Assembly: GCF_900105415.1 (NCBI RefSeq)
Contig: NZ_FNSM01000001.1
Span: 4,880,501-4,944,500 of the forward strand
DNA: 64,000 nucleotides
Reading direction: 5' to 3'
Origin: Streptomyces sp. TLI_105
GTDB lineage: Bacteria; Actinomycetota; Actinomycetes; Streptomycetales; Streptomycetaceae
Under the pieces are notes generated by a model. It made no database searches, was not told the origin of the DNA, and was given only the letters and a program-made list of their open reading frames with translations. Numbering within the stretch: position 1 is the first letter of the stretch; each line of letters opens with the position of its first letter. A program made the position numbers and the translations under genes. This document shows, one piece after another, positions 55,258-63,590 of the stretch.

Positions 55258-56046
55258 TCAGCCGATCTTCAGCTCCCACTGCGAGGCGTCGTAGGTGAAG
55301 CCGGGGTTGACCTCGACGGTCAGGTTCTTGGCGTCCTTGGGGGCGTCGAAGGCGGCGGTGATGGTGGCCTTCTTGCCGGGCATGATGGTGCCTTCGAAGC
55401 CCGAGCCGACCTTGTTGTCGAAGATCTCCTCGGCCGCGACGCCGTTCTTGCCGGCGGTGGCGCTCAGGCTGACGAGGGCGGTGTCGAACTTCTCCTTGCC
55501 CTTGTTCTCGATGACGACGGTGACCTGGTAGGCCTTGTTGCCCTTGGTGTGGCCCGCCGCGTACTCGTCGGGGGAGTACGGCTTGGGGTCCGAGACCGTG
55601 ACCGTGAGGTCGTCGTCGTAGACCGAGCTGTCCCCGTCCTCCAGGCCCTGGCCCTTCTTGTCGGCCTTGCCGGCGTCGCCCGCCGGGGCCTTGCTCGTCG
55701 GGTCCTTCGGGGCGGTGTCCTTGATGGACTTGTCGATCTCGTCGACCGCGTCCTTGACGGCCGTGAACGTGATGACCGCGCCGACGACCGAGAGGATCAG
55801 CGCCGCGAGGCCCAGGATCGCGCCGGTGAGGGCCACTCCCTTGTTGTTCGCCTCGCCGCGCTTCGCGCGGCCCTTGCCGACGAGGCCCAGGATCAGCGCG
55901 ATCAGGCCGAGGATGCCGGCCAGCCAGAAGAAGAGCGGGATGAGCCCGGAGAGCGTGCCGATGATGCCGAGGATCAGGGCCGCGGTGCCGAGGCCGTTGC
56001 GCATGACCCGCGGGGCGGCGGGCGGGACCTGGGTGTCGTACGACAT
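55258..56046 (-). CDS. DUF4190 / DUF4352 membrane protein
   Basis: The 262-residue protein has an N-terminal DUF4190 part with two helical hairpins (LGTAALILGIIGTLSGLIPL and a third helix ALTGAILGLAALILSVVGAV), a Lys/Asp-rich linker, and a C-terminal immunoglobulin-like DUF4352 domain (YQVTVVIENKGKEKFDTALV). The outer domain is probably extracellular. Its promoter region has TTGACT (56115-56120) and TGTGAT (56092-56097), 17 bp apart, read on the minus strand. Confidence 0.85.
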   Translation of the reverse strand: MSYDTQVPPAAPRVMRNGLGTAALILGIIGTLSGLIPLFFWLAGILGLIALILGLVGKGRAKRGEANNKGVALTGAILGLAALILSVVGAVITFTAVKDAVDEIDKSIKDTAPKDPTSKAPAGDAGKADKKGQGLEDGDSSVYDDDLTVTVSDPKPYSPDEYAAGHTKGNKAYQVTVVIENKGKEKFDTALVSLSATAGKNGVAAEEIFDNKVGSGFEGTIMPGKKATITAAFDAPKDAKNLTVEVNPGFTYDASQWELKIG

Positions 56047-56106
56047 GGGTGTGTCCTCCCGGACGGAGACGATGTCTGGTGCGATGGGTCAATCACAGCA
56101 GAGCCT

Positions 56107-56130
56107 GTGAACCGAGTCAACACGGTTCAC
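56107..56130. promoter_or_regulatory. inverted repeat over the -35 of the DUF4352 gene
   Basis: GTGAACCG (56107-56114) and CGGTTCAC (56123-56130) are exact inverse repeats around 8 bases that include the minus-strand -35. The region is divergent between the DUF4352 gene and the methylase fusion, whose -10-like TAGGAT is at 56181. It is a candidate operator, possibly for the helix-turn-helix of the methylase fusion. Confidence 0.5.
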
Positions 56131-56228
56131 GAAAAACAGGTCGACTCACACTGTGAAGTGGTGCGCCGCGTGTTCGTCGCTAGGATTGGTGACACAGCCA
56201 GAACGGCGAGCCAGGGGAGTTGGGTCAC

Positions 56229-58373
56229 GTGCCGGAGAACGCAGCAGAGGCGGGTGCGGAGCGGGCAGGCGCCGGAGCGGAAGCGACCGGGGCCCCGGAG
56301 ACCGGTGCCGCGGAGGTGACCGCCGCCGGGATCGCCCGGCTCGCCGGGGTCGGCCGGGCCGCCGTCAGCAACTGGCGCCGCCGCCACCCCGACTTCCCCA
56401 AGCCCGTCGGCGGGACGGAGACGAGTCCGTCCTTCGCCCTCGCGGACGTCGAGCGATGGCTCCGCGACCAGGGCAAGCTGGCCGAGGTCCCGCTCAAGGA
56501 GCGCGTCTGGCAGCAGATCGCGGGCCATCCGGCCGGGGCCGTCACCGCCCTCGTCCACGCGGGCTGCGCCCTCCTCCTCGTACGGGACCGGTCCGCGGCC
56601 TGGCCCACGCTCGCCGAGCTCCCCGACGAGCGGCTCGCCGAGGTGCTGCCCGTCGCCCTGGAGGAGACGCTCACCGAGCGGCTCGGCCCGGAGCGGGCCG
56701 TCCTCACCCCCACCTCGCCCGCCCTCGCCGCCTCCCTCCCGCTCCTGCGCGGGGCCGCCGAGCTCGCGGCCGAGACCGGCGTCCGCGCGGCCTTCGAGTT
56801 CCTGCTCGGCCGTCACCTCGACGCCAACCCCCGGCAGTACACGCTCACCCCGCCCGGCCCCGCCGCCCTCATGGCGGCGCTCGCGGCGGCCCCGAAGACG
56901 GGACACGACGGCGTCCCGCTCACCGTCCTCGACCCCGCCTCCGGGACCGGCGGCCTGCTGAGCGCGGTCGAGAACCCCGGCGCCGTCTGCGGCCAGGACG
57001 CCGACCACGACCTCGCCGCGCTGACCGCCCTGCGCCTGGCCCTCGCCACCGACGCCGACATCCGCGTCCGGTCCGGCGACAGCCTGCGCGCCGACGCCTT
57101 CCCGACGCTGGCGGCGGACGCCGTCCTGTGCCACCCGCCCTTCAACGAGCGGAACTGGGGCCACGACGAACTGGCCTACGACCCGCGCTGGGAGTACGGC
57201 TTCCCGGCCCGTACGGAGTCCGAACTCGCCTGGGTCCAGCACGCCCTGGCGCACCTGCGCCCCGGCGGCACCGCCGTCCTCCTCATGCCGCCCGCCGCCG
57301 CCTCCCGCCGCTCCGGCCGCCGCATCCGGGCCGACCTGCTCCGCCGGGGCGCCCTGCGCGCGGTCGTCGCCCTCCCGGCCGGCGCCGCGCCGCCGTACGG
57401 CATCCCGCTCCACCTCTGGGTGCTGCGCAAGCCCGTCCAGGGCGAGCGGTCCGCCGCCGAACTCCTCCTCGTCGACGCCGCGGCCGAGCAGACCGGGCAG
57501 GGCCGGGAGGGCCGCGACCGGCTCGACTGGCCGGCCGTCCACTCCGCCGTCATGGACGCCTGGACGCCCTTCGACCGGGACGGCACCCTCGTCGGGACCC
57601 CGGGCGCGAGCCGTTCCGTGCCGGTCATCGAGCTCCTCGACGACGACGTCGACCTCGCCCCCGCCCGGCACCTCCCGCCGGCCGCCGCCGCCGAGGGTGC
57701 CGTCCAGCTGGCCGGGGTCCGCGAGCGGCTGACCGAGACGCTGCACCGGACCCGCGAACTGACCCCGCCGCCCGTGACCGACCCGGCCTCCGGCACCGCC
57801 GGGCTCGGCCGCCCCATGACCACCGTCGGCGAACTCGCCCGCGCAGGGGCCCTGTCCCTGCGCGCGGGCGGCGTCGGCACGGCCCCCGCCTCCGCCCCGG
57901 TCGCCGTCCTCACCGACCACGACGTGCTCGCCGCCCAGCCGCCCTCCGGGACGCTGCCCGACGGCCCGCCCGAGGAGCCGGTCCTCCTCGCCGCCGGGGA
58001 CATCGTCGTCCCCGTCCTCGGCGGCGGCGCGGCCGTCCGGGTCGTCGACGCCGTCGCCGAGGGCGCCGCGCTCGGCCGCAACCTCCAGCTGCTCCGCCCC
58101 GATCCGGCGGCCCTCGACCCCTGGTTCCTGGCCGGTTTCCTCCGGGCCACCGCCAACACCCGGCAGGCCAGCAGCTACGCCTCCACCGCGACCCGGCTCG
58201 ACGTGCGCCGCCTCCAGCTGCCGCGCCTGCCCCTGGCCGAACAGCGCCGGTTCGGGGAGCGGTTCCGGGCGCTCGCCGAGTTCGAGGAGTCGCTGCGCCT
58301 GACCGCGCGCCTCGGCGACCAGCTGGTCCAGGGCCTGTACGACGGCCTGGCGGACGGCACCGTCGCTCCCTGA
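56229..58373 (+). CDS. HTH / N6-adenine methylase / specificity-like fusion with altered catalytic motif
   Basis: The GTG at 56229 lies 10 bp after AGGGGAG; 714 residues. Residues about 35-85 hold a helix-turn-helix (TAAGIARLAGVGRAAVSNWRRRHPDFP in outline). A type I HsdM-like methylase follows with motif I LDPASGTGGLL (Asp235). Motif IV, normally (N/D)PP(Y/F), reads HPPF with His302, which should disturb catalysis. The last 300 residues, ending RATANTRQASSYASTATRLDV and LPLAEQRRFGERFRAL, resemble an HsdS half. No restriction subunit is near. It may be a methylase-derived DNA-binding regulator. Confidence 0.82.
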   Translation: MPENAAEAGAERAGAGAEATGAPETGAAEVTAAGIARLAGVGRAAVSNWRRRHPDFPKPVGGTETSPSFALADVERWLRDQGKLAEVPLKERVWQQIAGHPAGAVTALVHAGCALLLVRDRSAAWPTLAELPDERLAEVLPVALEETLTERLGPERAVLTPTSPALAASLPLLRGAAELAAETGVRAAFEFLLGRHLDANPRQYTLTPPGPAALMAALAAAPKTGHDGVPLTVLDPASGTGGLLSAVENPGAVCGQDADHDLAALTALRLALATDADIRVRSGDSLRADAFPTLAADAVLCHPPFNERNWGHDELAYDPRWEYGFPARTESELAWVQHALAHLRPGGTAVLLMPPAAASRRSGRRIRADLLRRGALRAVVALPAGAAPPYGIPLHLWVLRKPVQGERSAAELLLVDAAAEQTGQGREGRDRLDWPAVHSAVMDAWTPFDRDGTLVGTPGASRSVPVIELLDDDVDLAPARHLPPAAAAEGAVQLAGVRERLTETLHRTRELTPPPVTDPASGTAGLGRPMTTVGELARAGALSLRAGGVGTAPASAPVAVLTDHDVLAAQPPSGTLPDGPPEEPVLLAAGDIVVPVLGGGAAVRVVDAVAEGAALGRNLQLLRPDPAALDPWFLAGFLRATANTRQASSYASTATRLDVRRLQLPRLPLAEQRRFGERFRALAEFEESLRLTARLGDQLVQGLYDGLADGTVAP

Positions 58374-58487
58374 GGCCGTCCCGCTTCGGATCGCTTCGAC
58401 AACGGTTCCGGGTATCCCGGAACCGTTGTCCGCATGGGTGTATACGCTCGTCTCCGCACCCCGATCCGTCCGAGCAGGAGCAGCAGG

Positions 58488-59075
58488 ATGTACGGCCCCC
58501 CGCAGGCCCCGCAGGTTCCGCAGCCGTCGAAGAGCCCCGCCTCCGGTGGCCGGATCGCGCTGCTCGTCCTCTTCTCCGCCCTCGCGCTGCTCAGCTGCGG
58601 TTTCCTGGCCTGGGCGCCGATGCTGCGGCTCGCGATCGTCACCCGCAGGGCGCTGGACTGGGTGCTGTTCGGCGTGACGTTCCTGCTGGCGGCGGGCCTT
58701 TTCACGTACGCGGGCGTCACCGGCGACCAGGAGCCCACCACCGCGGAGTCCCTCATCGCCGTCGGCATCATGGTGGTCCTGGTGGCGGGCTCCCTCACGT
58801 ACTACCTGGTGACCGAGATCCGCCGCCTGGACCGGCCCGGCCTCGCGGCTCCCGCGCTCCGCCCGCCGGGGTACGACCCGAGTGCCGCCGTCACGGTCCC
58901 GAGCCCGGGCGGGAACCCGAACCCGTACGCCCGCCCGGTCGCCGTGCCCCCGGCCGTCCAGCCGCCCGCCGGGCACGGGCCGCGCATCGACCAGGTCCGC
59001 GCCGAGCTCGACGAACTGAGCGACCTGCTCAGGAAGGACCCCGGGCACACCGGGGAAGGCGAAGGCGGCAGGTGA
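58488..59075 (+). CDS. small membrane protein upstream of Ser/Thr kinase
   Basis: The ATG at 58488 follows AGGAGCAGCAGG; 195 residues. A Pro-rich start ([13 protein letters not shown]) is followed by three hydrophobic helices (IALLVLFSALALLSCGFLAW, VLFGVTFLLAAGLFTYAGV, LIAVGIMVVLVAGSLTYYLV) and a cytoplasmic Pro-rich tail ending in a short helix. I recognise no domain. Its stop overlaps the kinase start (GTGA), so it is probably a kinase partner or target. Confidence 0.78.
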   Translation: MYGPPQAPQVPQPSKSPASGGRIALLVLFSALALLSCGFLAWAPMLRLAIVTRRALDWVLFGVTFLLAAGLFTYAGVTGDQEPTTAESLIAVGIMVVLVAGSLTYYLVTEIRRLDRPGLAAPALRPPGYDPSAAVTVPSPGGNPNPYARPVAVPPAVQPPAGHGPRIDQVRAELDELSDLLRKDPGHTGEGEGGR

Positions 59076-60643
59076 ACGGGCGGGTCATCGGCGGGCGTTA
59101 CGAGCTCGCCACTGTCATCGGCCAGGGCGGGATGGGCCAGGTCTGGACGGCGTACGACGGACGCCTCGACCGCCGGGTGGCGGTGAAGCTGCTCCGGCCG
59201 GCCACCATGACGGGCCCCGCCACCGCCGCGGAGGAGCTGCGGCGCCGCTTCGTGCGCGAGTGCCGGGTGACCGCGCAGGTCGACCACCCCGGCCTGGTGA
59301 CCGTGCACGACGCGGGCAGCGACGGCGACGACCTCTACCTCGTCATGCAGTACGTGGAGGGCGCGGACCTCGCCGACCACCTCGCCGAGCACGACCCGTA
59401 CCCCTGGGAGTGGGCGGTCAGCGTCGCCGCCCAGCTGTGCGCGGTGCTCGCCGCCGTGCACGCGGTGCCGATCGTGCACCGCGACCTCAAGCCGCGGAAC
59501 GTGATGATCCGCCCGGACGGCACCGTGACCGTCCTCGACCTGGGCGTCGCCTCCGTCCTGGACACCGACACCACCCGGCTCACGCAGACCGGTTCGCCCA
59601 TCGGCAGTCCGGCGTACATGGCGCCGGAGCAGGCCATGGGCGGCGCCGTCGGCCCGTCCACCGACCTGTACGCGCTGGGGGTGCTGCTCCACGAACTCCT
59701 CAGCGGGAACGTGCCGTTCGCGGGCTCCACCGCGCTCGGCGTGCTGCACCGGCACCTGTACGAGCCGCCCGCACCGCTCCGGCAGCTGCGGCCCGAGATC
59801 CCCGAGGCGCTCGAAGCGCTGGTCCTGCGGCTGCTCGCCAAGGACCCGCAGGCCCGGCCGTCCGGCGCGCACGAGGCGTACGAGCACCTGCTGCCGCTGC
59901 TTCCGGCGCGCGGTGCCCCGACGGGGCCGATGGACCCGACGCGGCCGTTCCTGCGCCCGCACGCGCCCTGGCCGGAGCGCGCGACGGCGAGGGCCGTGGC
60001 GGTCCCGCCGGTCCCGGTGGCGCCTCCGCGCCCGCGGGCCGATCCCCGTACCGACCCCCGGGTGTACGGGAGCGGGTCGCAGCCCGCGCGTCCCGACGTG
60101 GCCGCGGCCGTCGACGAGGTGAAGCGGCTGCTCGCGGAGGGTTCGCTGACCCAGGCCGTGGACATGCTCGGCGCCATCCTGCCCGCGGCGGCGGCCGAGC
60201 ACGGCGAACGGTCGCCGGTCGTCCGGATCCTGCGCAAGCAGTACGCGTCGACGCTCATGGACGACGGCCAGTACCGGCGCGCGCTGCCGGAGCTGCGCCG
60301 GCTCGCGGAGGACCGCGGCGCGGAGGCGGGCCCGACGGACCCGCAGTTCCTGCAGTTCCGCTACGACGCGGCCCTCTGCCTGGAGCAGCTGGGGGAGACG
60401 GCCGCCGCGCTCGGGGAGTTCCGCGCGGTCCTGCCGTACTACGAGCGGGACCCGGCGCGGGCCTTCGACATCCGGCAGCGGATCGGGCTGCTGCTCCTGG
60501 CGGCGGGCGAGCACGCGGCCGGCCAGGAGGAGCTCCAGCGGCTGCTGTTCGACGCGGAGCGCGCCTACGGCCCGTACCACCCGCTTCCGGTGGAGCTGCG
60601 GCGGGCGCTCGACCACCAGCGGCAGCTGGGGCGGCGGCCCTGA
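59072..60643 (+). CDS. Ser/Thr protein kinase with C-terminal TPR-like region
   Basis: The GTG overlaps the previous stop; 523 residues. The kinase domain covers about 8-275: GQGGMGQVW (glycine loop), VAVKLL (Lys), HRDLKPRNVM (catalytic loop), LDLGVA in place of the usual DFG, and GSPAYMAPEQ. A Pro/Arg-rich linker leads to about 170 helical residues with TPR-like repeats (ALPELRRLAED, ALCLEQLGETAAALGEFRAVL). No transmembrane helix is seen, so membrane attachment may come from the coupled upstream protein. Confidence 0.93.
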   Translation: MNGRVIGGRYELATVIGQGGMGQVWTAYDGRLDRRVAVKLLRPATMTGPATAAEELRRRFVRECRVTAQVDHPGLVTVHDAGSDGDDLYLVMQYVEGADLADHLAEHDPYPWEWAVSVAAQLCAVLAAVHAVPIVHRDLKPRNVMIRPDGTVTVLDLGVASVLDTDTTRLTQTGSPIGSPAYMAPEQAMGGAVGPSTDLYALGVLLHELLSGNVPFAGSTALGVLHRHLYEPPAPLRQLRPEIPEALEALVLRLLAKDPQARPSGAHEAYEHLLPLLPARGAPTGPMDPTRPFLRPHAPWPERATARAVAVPPVPVAPPRPRADPRTDPRVYGSGSQPARPDVAAAVDEVKRLLAEGSLTQAVDMLGAILPAAAAEHGERSPVVRILRKQYASTLMDDGQYRRALPELRRLAEDRGAEAGPTDPQFLQFRYDAALCLEQLGETAAALGEFRAVLPYYERDPARAFDIRQRIGLLLLAAGEHAAGQEELQRLLFDAERAYGPYHPLPVELRRALDHQRQLGRRP

Positions 60644-60819
60644 GGGGGCCTGGAGGTGGCCCCGGGGGGTCCTGGCGGTGGCCCGGTCGTGACCCTGACG
60701 AGGCGACAGGATCACGACTCGGCAACTGATTGCGCAGTGGATCTTCATGATCCTTTTTGCCGGTTTTGGCGCATGTAACGTTCGCGTCTGATCATGTCCG
60801 CGTCCCCAAGGAATCCCAC

Positions 60820-61212
60820 ATGACGACGCCGTCCGCTCCCTTCACCCCCGAGCAGCAGCCCGCCGCCCCCGCCCCGGCGAAGAAGGGCTCCGCGCTCCTC
60901 AAGAAGGTCGGCGGCTTCGTCGTCCTCCTCGCCGTCGGCCTCGCGGTGAAGCTGGGCATTCCGTACCTCACGGGCGACACCCCGGTGCACGCCAAGGCCG
61001 GCGAGTGCGTCACGGTCAGCGGCCCCGACAACGACCCCAAGGTCGACACCGTCGACTGCTCCTCCGGCAAGGCCGACCTCTTCAAGGTCGTCAAGGTCAT
61101 CGACAACACCTTCGACGTGAACCAGTGCGGCGACGAGCTCTCCGCGCTCGCGCAGCAGTGGGACGAGGACAAGTTCGTCCTCTGCCTGGACGAGGTCGCC
61201 CCGAAGAAGTAG
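60820..61212 (+). CDS. LppU/SCO3897-like small exported protein
   Basis: The ATG at 60820 lies 6 bp after AAGGAA; 130 residues. A Pro/Ala-rich N-terminal tail, a single helix (VGGFVVLLAVGLAVKLGIPYL), then an outer domain with conserved cysteines (AGECVTVSG, VDCSSGKA, NQCGDE, LCLDEV) forming likely disulfides. The function is unknown. It is followed by a good terminator. Confidence 0.8.
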   Translation: MTTPSAPFTPEQQPAAPAPAKKGSALLKKVGGFVVLLAVGLAVKLGIPYLTGDTPVHAKAGECVTVSGPDNDPKVDTVDCSSGKADLFKVVKVIDNTFDVNQCGDELSALAQQWDEDKFVLCLDEVAPKK

Positions 61213-61234
61213 TCGCGCTCCTCGCGGGAACGCG

Positions 61235-61265
61235 AAGGGCCGGAACCCGATGGGTTCCGGCCCTT
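61235..61265 (+). terminator. intrinsic terminator after the LppU-like gene
   Basis: AAGGGCCGGAACCC and GGGTTCCGGCCCTT pair perfectly (14 bp) around GAT, followed by TCCGCTATCT. Confidence 0.85.
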
Positions 61266-61291
61266 TCCGCTATCTCAACGTATAGCGCACA

Positions 61292-61314
61292 GGGGGCCTT
61301 GCGGCAAGGCCCCC
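61292..61314. promoter_or_regulatory. probable rifamycin-associated element (RAE) before helR
   Basis: GGGGGCCTT and AAGGCCCCC flank GCGGC, a near-perfect palindrome whose core GGCCTTGCGGCAAGGCC agrees with my memory of the RAE reported upstream of rifamycin-responsive genes in actinomycetes. It lies 63 bp before the helR-like start. TTGCGG inside it is 19 bp from CAGAAT (61324), a possible -35/-10 pair. A second terminator is the alternative reading. Confidence 0.65.
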
Positions 61315-61376
61315 CTCGTGGCGCAGAATCACCCCTCGAAGCAAATCAGATGCTGTGAAAACGGGGTATTAGCCAC

Positions 61377-63527
61377 ATGACGTCCCTTACTGCCGGTGTG
61401 TTCGACCTCTCCGGCAACCTGTCTCCCAAGGCCGACCCGGCGCTCATCGCCGCGGACGAGCAGCACTTCGCGGCCATCGCGCGGTGCCTCGACGAGACGA
61501 TCGCCGAACTGTCGGCGCGCCTCGACGCCGAGCGGAAGGCGCCCGGCGGGATCGGCCGGGAGGCGATGGACCGGGACGCGGAGATCCACCGGCTCTCCGG
61601 CCGCCTGCGGACGCTGCGCCGCTTCGGCCTGGACCTCTGCCTGGGCCGCGTGGTCGCGGCGGACGACCCCGAGCCCCTCTACGTCGGGCGGCTCGGCCTC
61701 ACCGACAGCACCGGCCGCCGACTGCTCGTCGACTGGCGCTCCCCTGCCGCCGAGCCGTTCTTCGCGGCCACGCACGCCACCCCCATGGGCCTGGCGAGCC
61801 GCCGCCGCTACCGCTGGTCCGGCGGCCGGATCACGGACTACTGGGACGAGGTCTTCACCGCCGAGGGCCTCGAAGGGCACGCCGCGCTCGACGACCAGTC
61901 CGCCTTCATCGCCAGCCTGGGCGGCAACCGCTCGTCCCGCATGAGGGACGTGCTCGCCACCATCCAGTCCGACCAGGACGCCATCATCCGCGCCGGCTCG
62001 CGCGGCGCCCTCGTCGTCGACGGCGGCCCCGGCACCGGAAAGACGGTCGTCGCCCTGCACCGCACCGCGCACCTCCTCTACTCCGACCCGCGCCTCGGGC
62101 ACCGCCGGGGCGGCGTGCTCTTCGTCGGCCCGCACCAGCCCTACCTGAACTACGTCGCCGACGTCCTGCCGAGCCTCGGCGAGGAGGGCGTACGGACCTG
62201 CACCGTGCGCGACCTGGTCGCCGAGGGCGCGAAGGCGACGGCCGAGACCGACCCGGAGGTGGCCCGCCTGAAGTCCTCGCGGGACATGGTCACGGCCATC
62301 GAGAAGGCCGTCGCGTTCTACGAGGAGCCGCCCACCGAGGGCATGACCGTTTCCACCCACTGGTCGGACATCCGGCTGACCGCCGCCGACTGGGCGGAGG
62401 CCTTCGACGCGGCGGAGCCGGGGACCCCGCACAACGAGGCCCGCGAGCAGATCTGGGAGCACCTGGTCTCCCTCCTGTTCGACAAGTACGACGGCGAGGA
62501 GATCCCGGAGGAGCAGTTCCGGAAGTCGCTGCGCCAGGACCGGGAGCTGACCGGCGCCCTCCACGGCGCCTGGCCGATGCTGGAGGCGGCCGACCTCGTC
62601 GGCGACCTGTGGACGGTCCCCGCGTACCTGCGGATGTGCGCGCCCTGGCTGACCCCCGACGAGGTGAAGCGGCTGCGGCGCGCGGACGCCCAGGCGTGGA
62701 CGGTCTCGGACCTGCCGCTCCTGGACGCGGCCCGGCAGCGGCTCGGCGACCCGGCGACGGCCCGGCTGAAGGTCCGGCGCGCGGCCACCGTCGCCGCCGA
62801 ACGCGAGCGCATGGCAGGCGTCATCGACAGCATCGTCGCGGCCGACGCCGACGGCGAGGGCGCGGTCACGATGCTGCGGGGCGAGGACCTCCGGAACAGC
62901 CTGATCGACGAGGACGCCCTGCCGACCGCCGAACAGGAGCCGCTCGACGGCCCGTTCGCACACATCGTGGTGGACGAGGCGCAGGAACTGACCGACGCGG
63001 AATGGCAGATGCTGCTCCTGCGCTGCCCGTCGAAGAGCTTCACGATCGTCGGCGACCGCGCCCAGGCCCGGCACGGCTTCACCGAGTCGTGGCGGGAGCG
63101 CCTGGAGCGGGCCGGCTTCGACCGCATCGAGACGACGTCCCTGAGCATCAACTACCGCACGCCGGAGGAGGTCATGGCGGAGGCCGAGCCGGTCATCCGC
63201 GCCGCGCTCCCGGACGCCAACGTGCCGACGTCCATCCGCAGCAACGGCATCCCGGTCGCCCACGCCCCGGTCACCGACCTGGAGGAGATCCTCGACGCCT
63301 GGCTCGCGGAGAACGCCGAGGGCGTCGCCTGCGTCATCGGCGCCCCGACGTTCGAGGAGCGCCCCCGCGTCCGCTCGCTCACCCCGTCGCTCTCGAAGGG
63401 CCTGGAGTTCGACCTGGTCGTCCTCGTCGACCCGGACTCCTTCGGCGAGGGCATCGAGGGCGCGGTCGACCGCTACGTGGCGATGACCCGCGCGACCCGG
63501 CAGCTGGTGATCCTGACGAGCGCCTGA
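61377..63527 (+). CDS. helR: HelD-family RNA polymerase-associated helicase (HelR-like)
   Basis: The ATG gives 716 residues. An N-terminal coiled-coil arm (about 22-100, EQHFAAIARCLDETIAELSARLDAERK in outline) precedes DWRSPAAEPFF and the superfamily I ATPase: Walker A DGGPGTGKT (about 217), Walker B VVDEAQELTD (about 531), GDRAQ, and SLSKGLEFDLVVL and YVAMTRATRQLVILT near the end. Actinobacterial HelD/HelR proteins enter RNA polymerase, release it from DNA and displace rifamycin. The adjacent RAE-like palindrome supports the HelR type. It has no PCRA-antitoxin or other partner beside it. Confidence 0.88.
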   Translation: MTSLTAGVFDLSGNLSPKADPALIAADEQHFAAIARCLDETIAELSARLDAERKAPGGIGREAMDRDAEIHRLSGRLRTLRRFGLDLCLGRVVAADDPEPLYVGRLGLTDSTGRRLLVDWRSPAAEPFFAATHATPMGLASRRRYRWSGGRITDYWDEVFTAEGLEGHAALDDQSAFIASLGGNRSSRMRDVLATIQSDQDAIIRAGSRGALVVDGGPGTGKTVVALHRTAHLLYSDPRLGHRRGGVLFVGPHQPYLNYVADVLPSLGEEGVRTCTVRDLVAEGAKATAETDPEVARLKSSRDMVTAIEKAVAFYEEPPTEGMTVSTHWSDIRLTAADWAEAFDAAEPGTPHNEAREQIWEHLVSLLFDKYDGEEIPEEQFRKSLRQDRELTGALHGAWPMLEAADLVGDLWTVPAYLRMCAPWLTPDEVKRLRRADAQAWTVSDLPLLDAARQRLGDPATARLKVRRAATVAAERERMAGVIDSIVAADADGEGAVTMLRGEDLRNSLIDEDALPTAEQEPLDGPFAHIVVDEAQELTDAEWQMLLLRCPSKSFTIVGDRAQARHGFTESWRERLERAGFDRIETTSLSINYRTPEEVMAEAEPVIRAALPDANVPTSIRSNGIPVAHAPVTDLEEILDAWLAENAEGVACVIGAPTFEERPRVRSLTPSLSKGLEFDLVVLVDPDSFGEGIEGAVDRYVAMTRATRQLVILTSA

Positions 63528-63578
63528 CCGTGCGAGGCGGCCCCCGAAAAGGAAATGTGCGGGGGAAGAGCTCCTTGC

Positions 63579-63584
63579 TACGGT
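63579..63584 (+). promoter_or_regulatory. -10 box for leaderless VOC gene
   Basis: TACGGT lies 6 nt before the ATG at 63591, with no ribosome site. Confidence 0.4.
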
Positions 63585-63590
63585 GGCCGG

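Noticed and set aside
56127..59048. 973-residue open frame opposite the methylase fusion and the membrane protein
   Set aside because: Crosses three transcription units and a divergent promoter; composition is that of a shadow frame.
61292..61314. Palindrome before helR as only a second terminator
   Set aside because: A complete terminator already lies at 61235-61265; the position before helR and the core sequence fit the RAE better, though a double role cannot be excluded.
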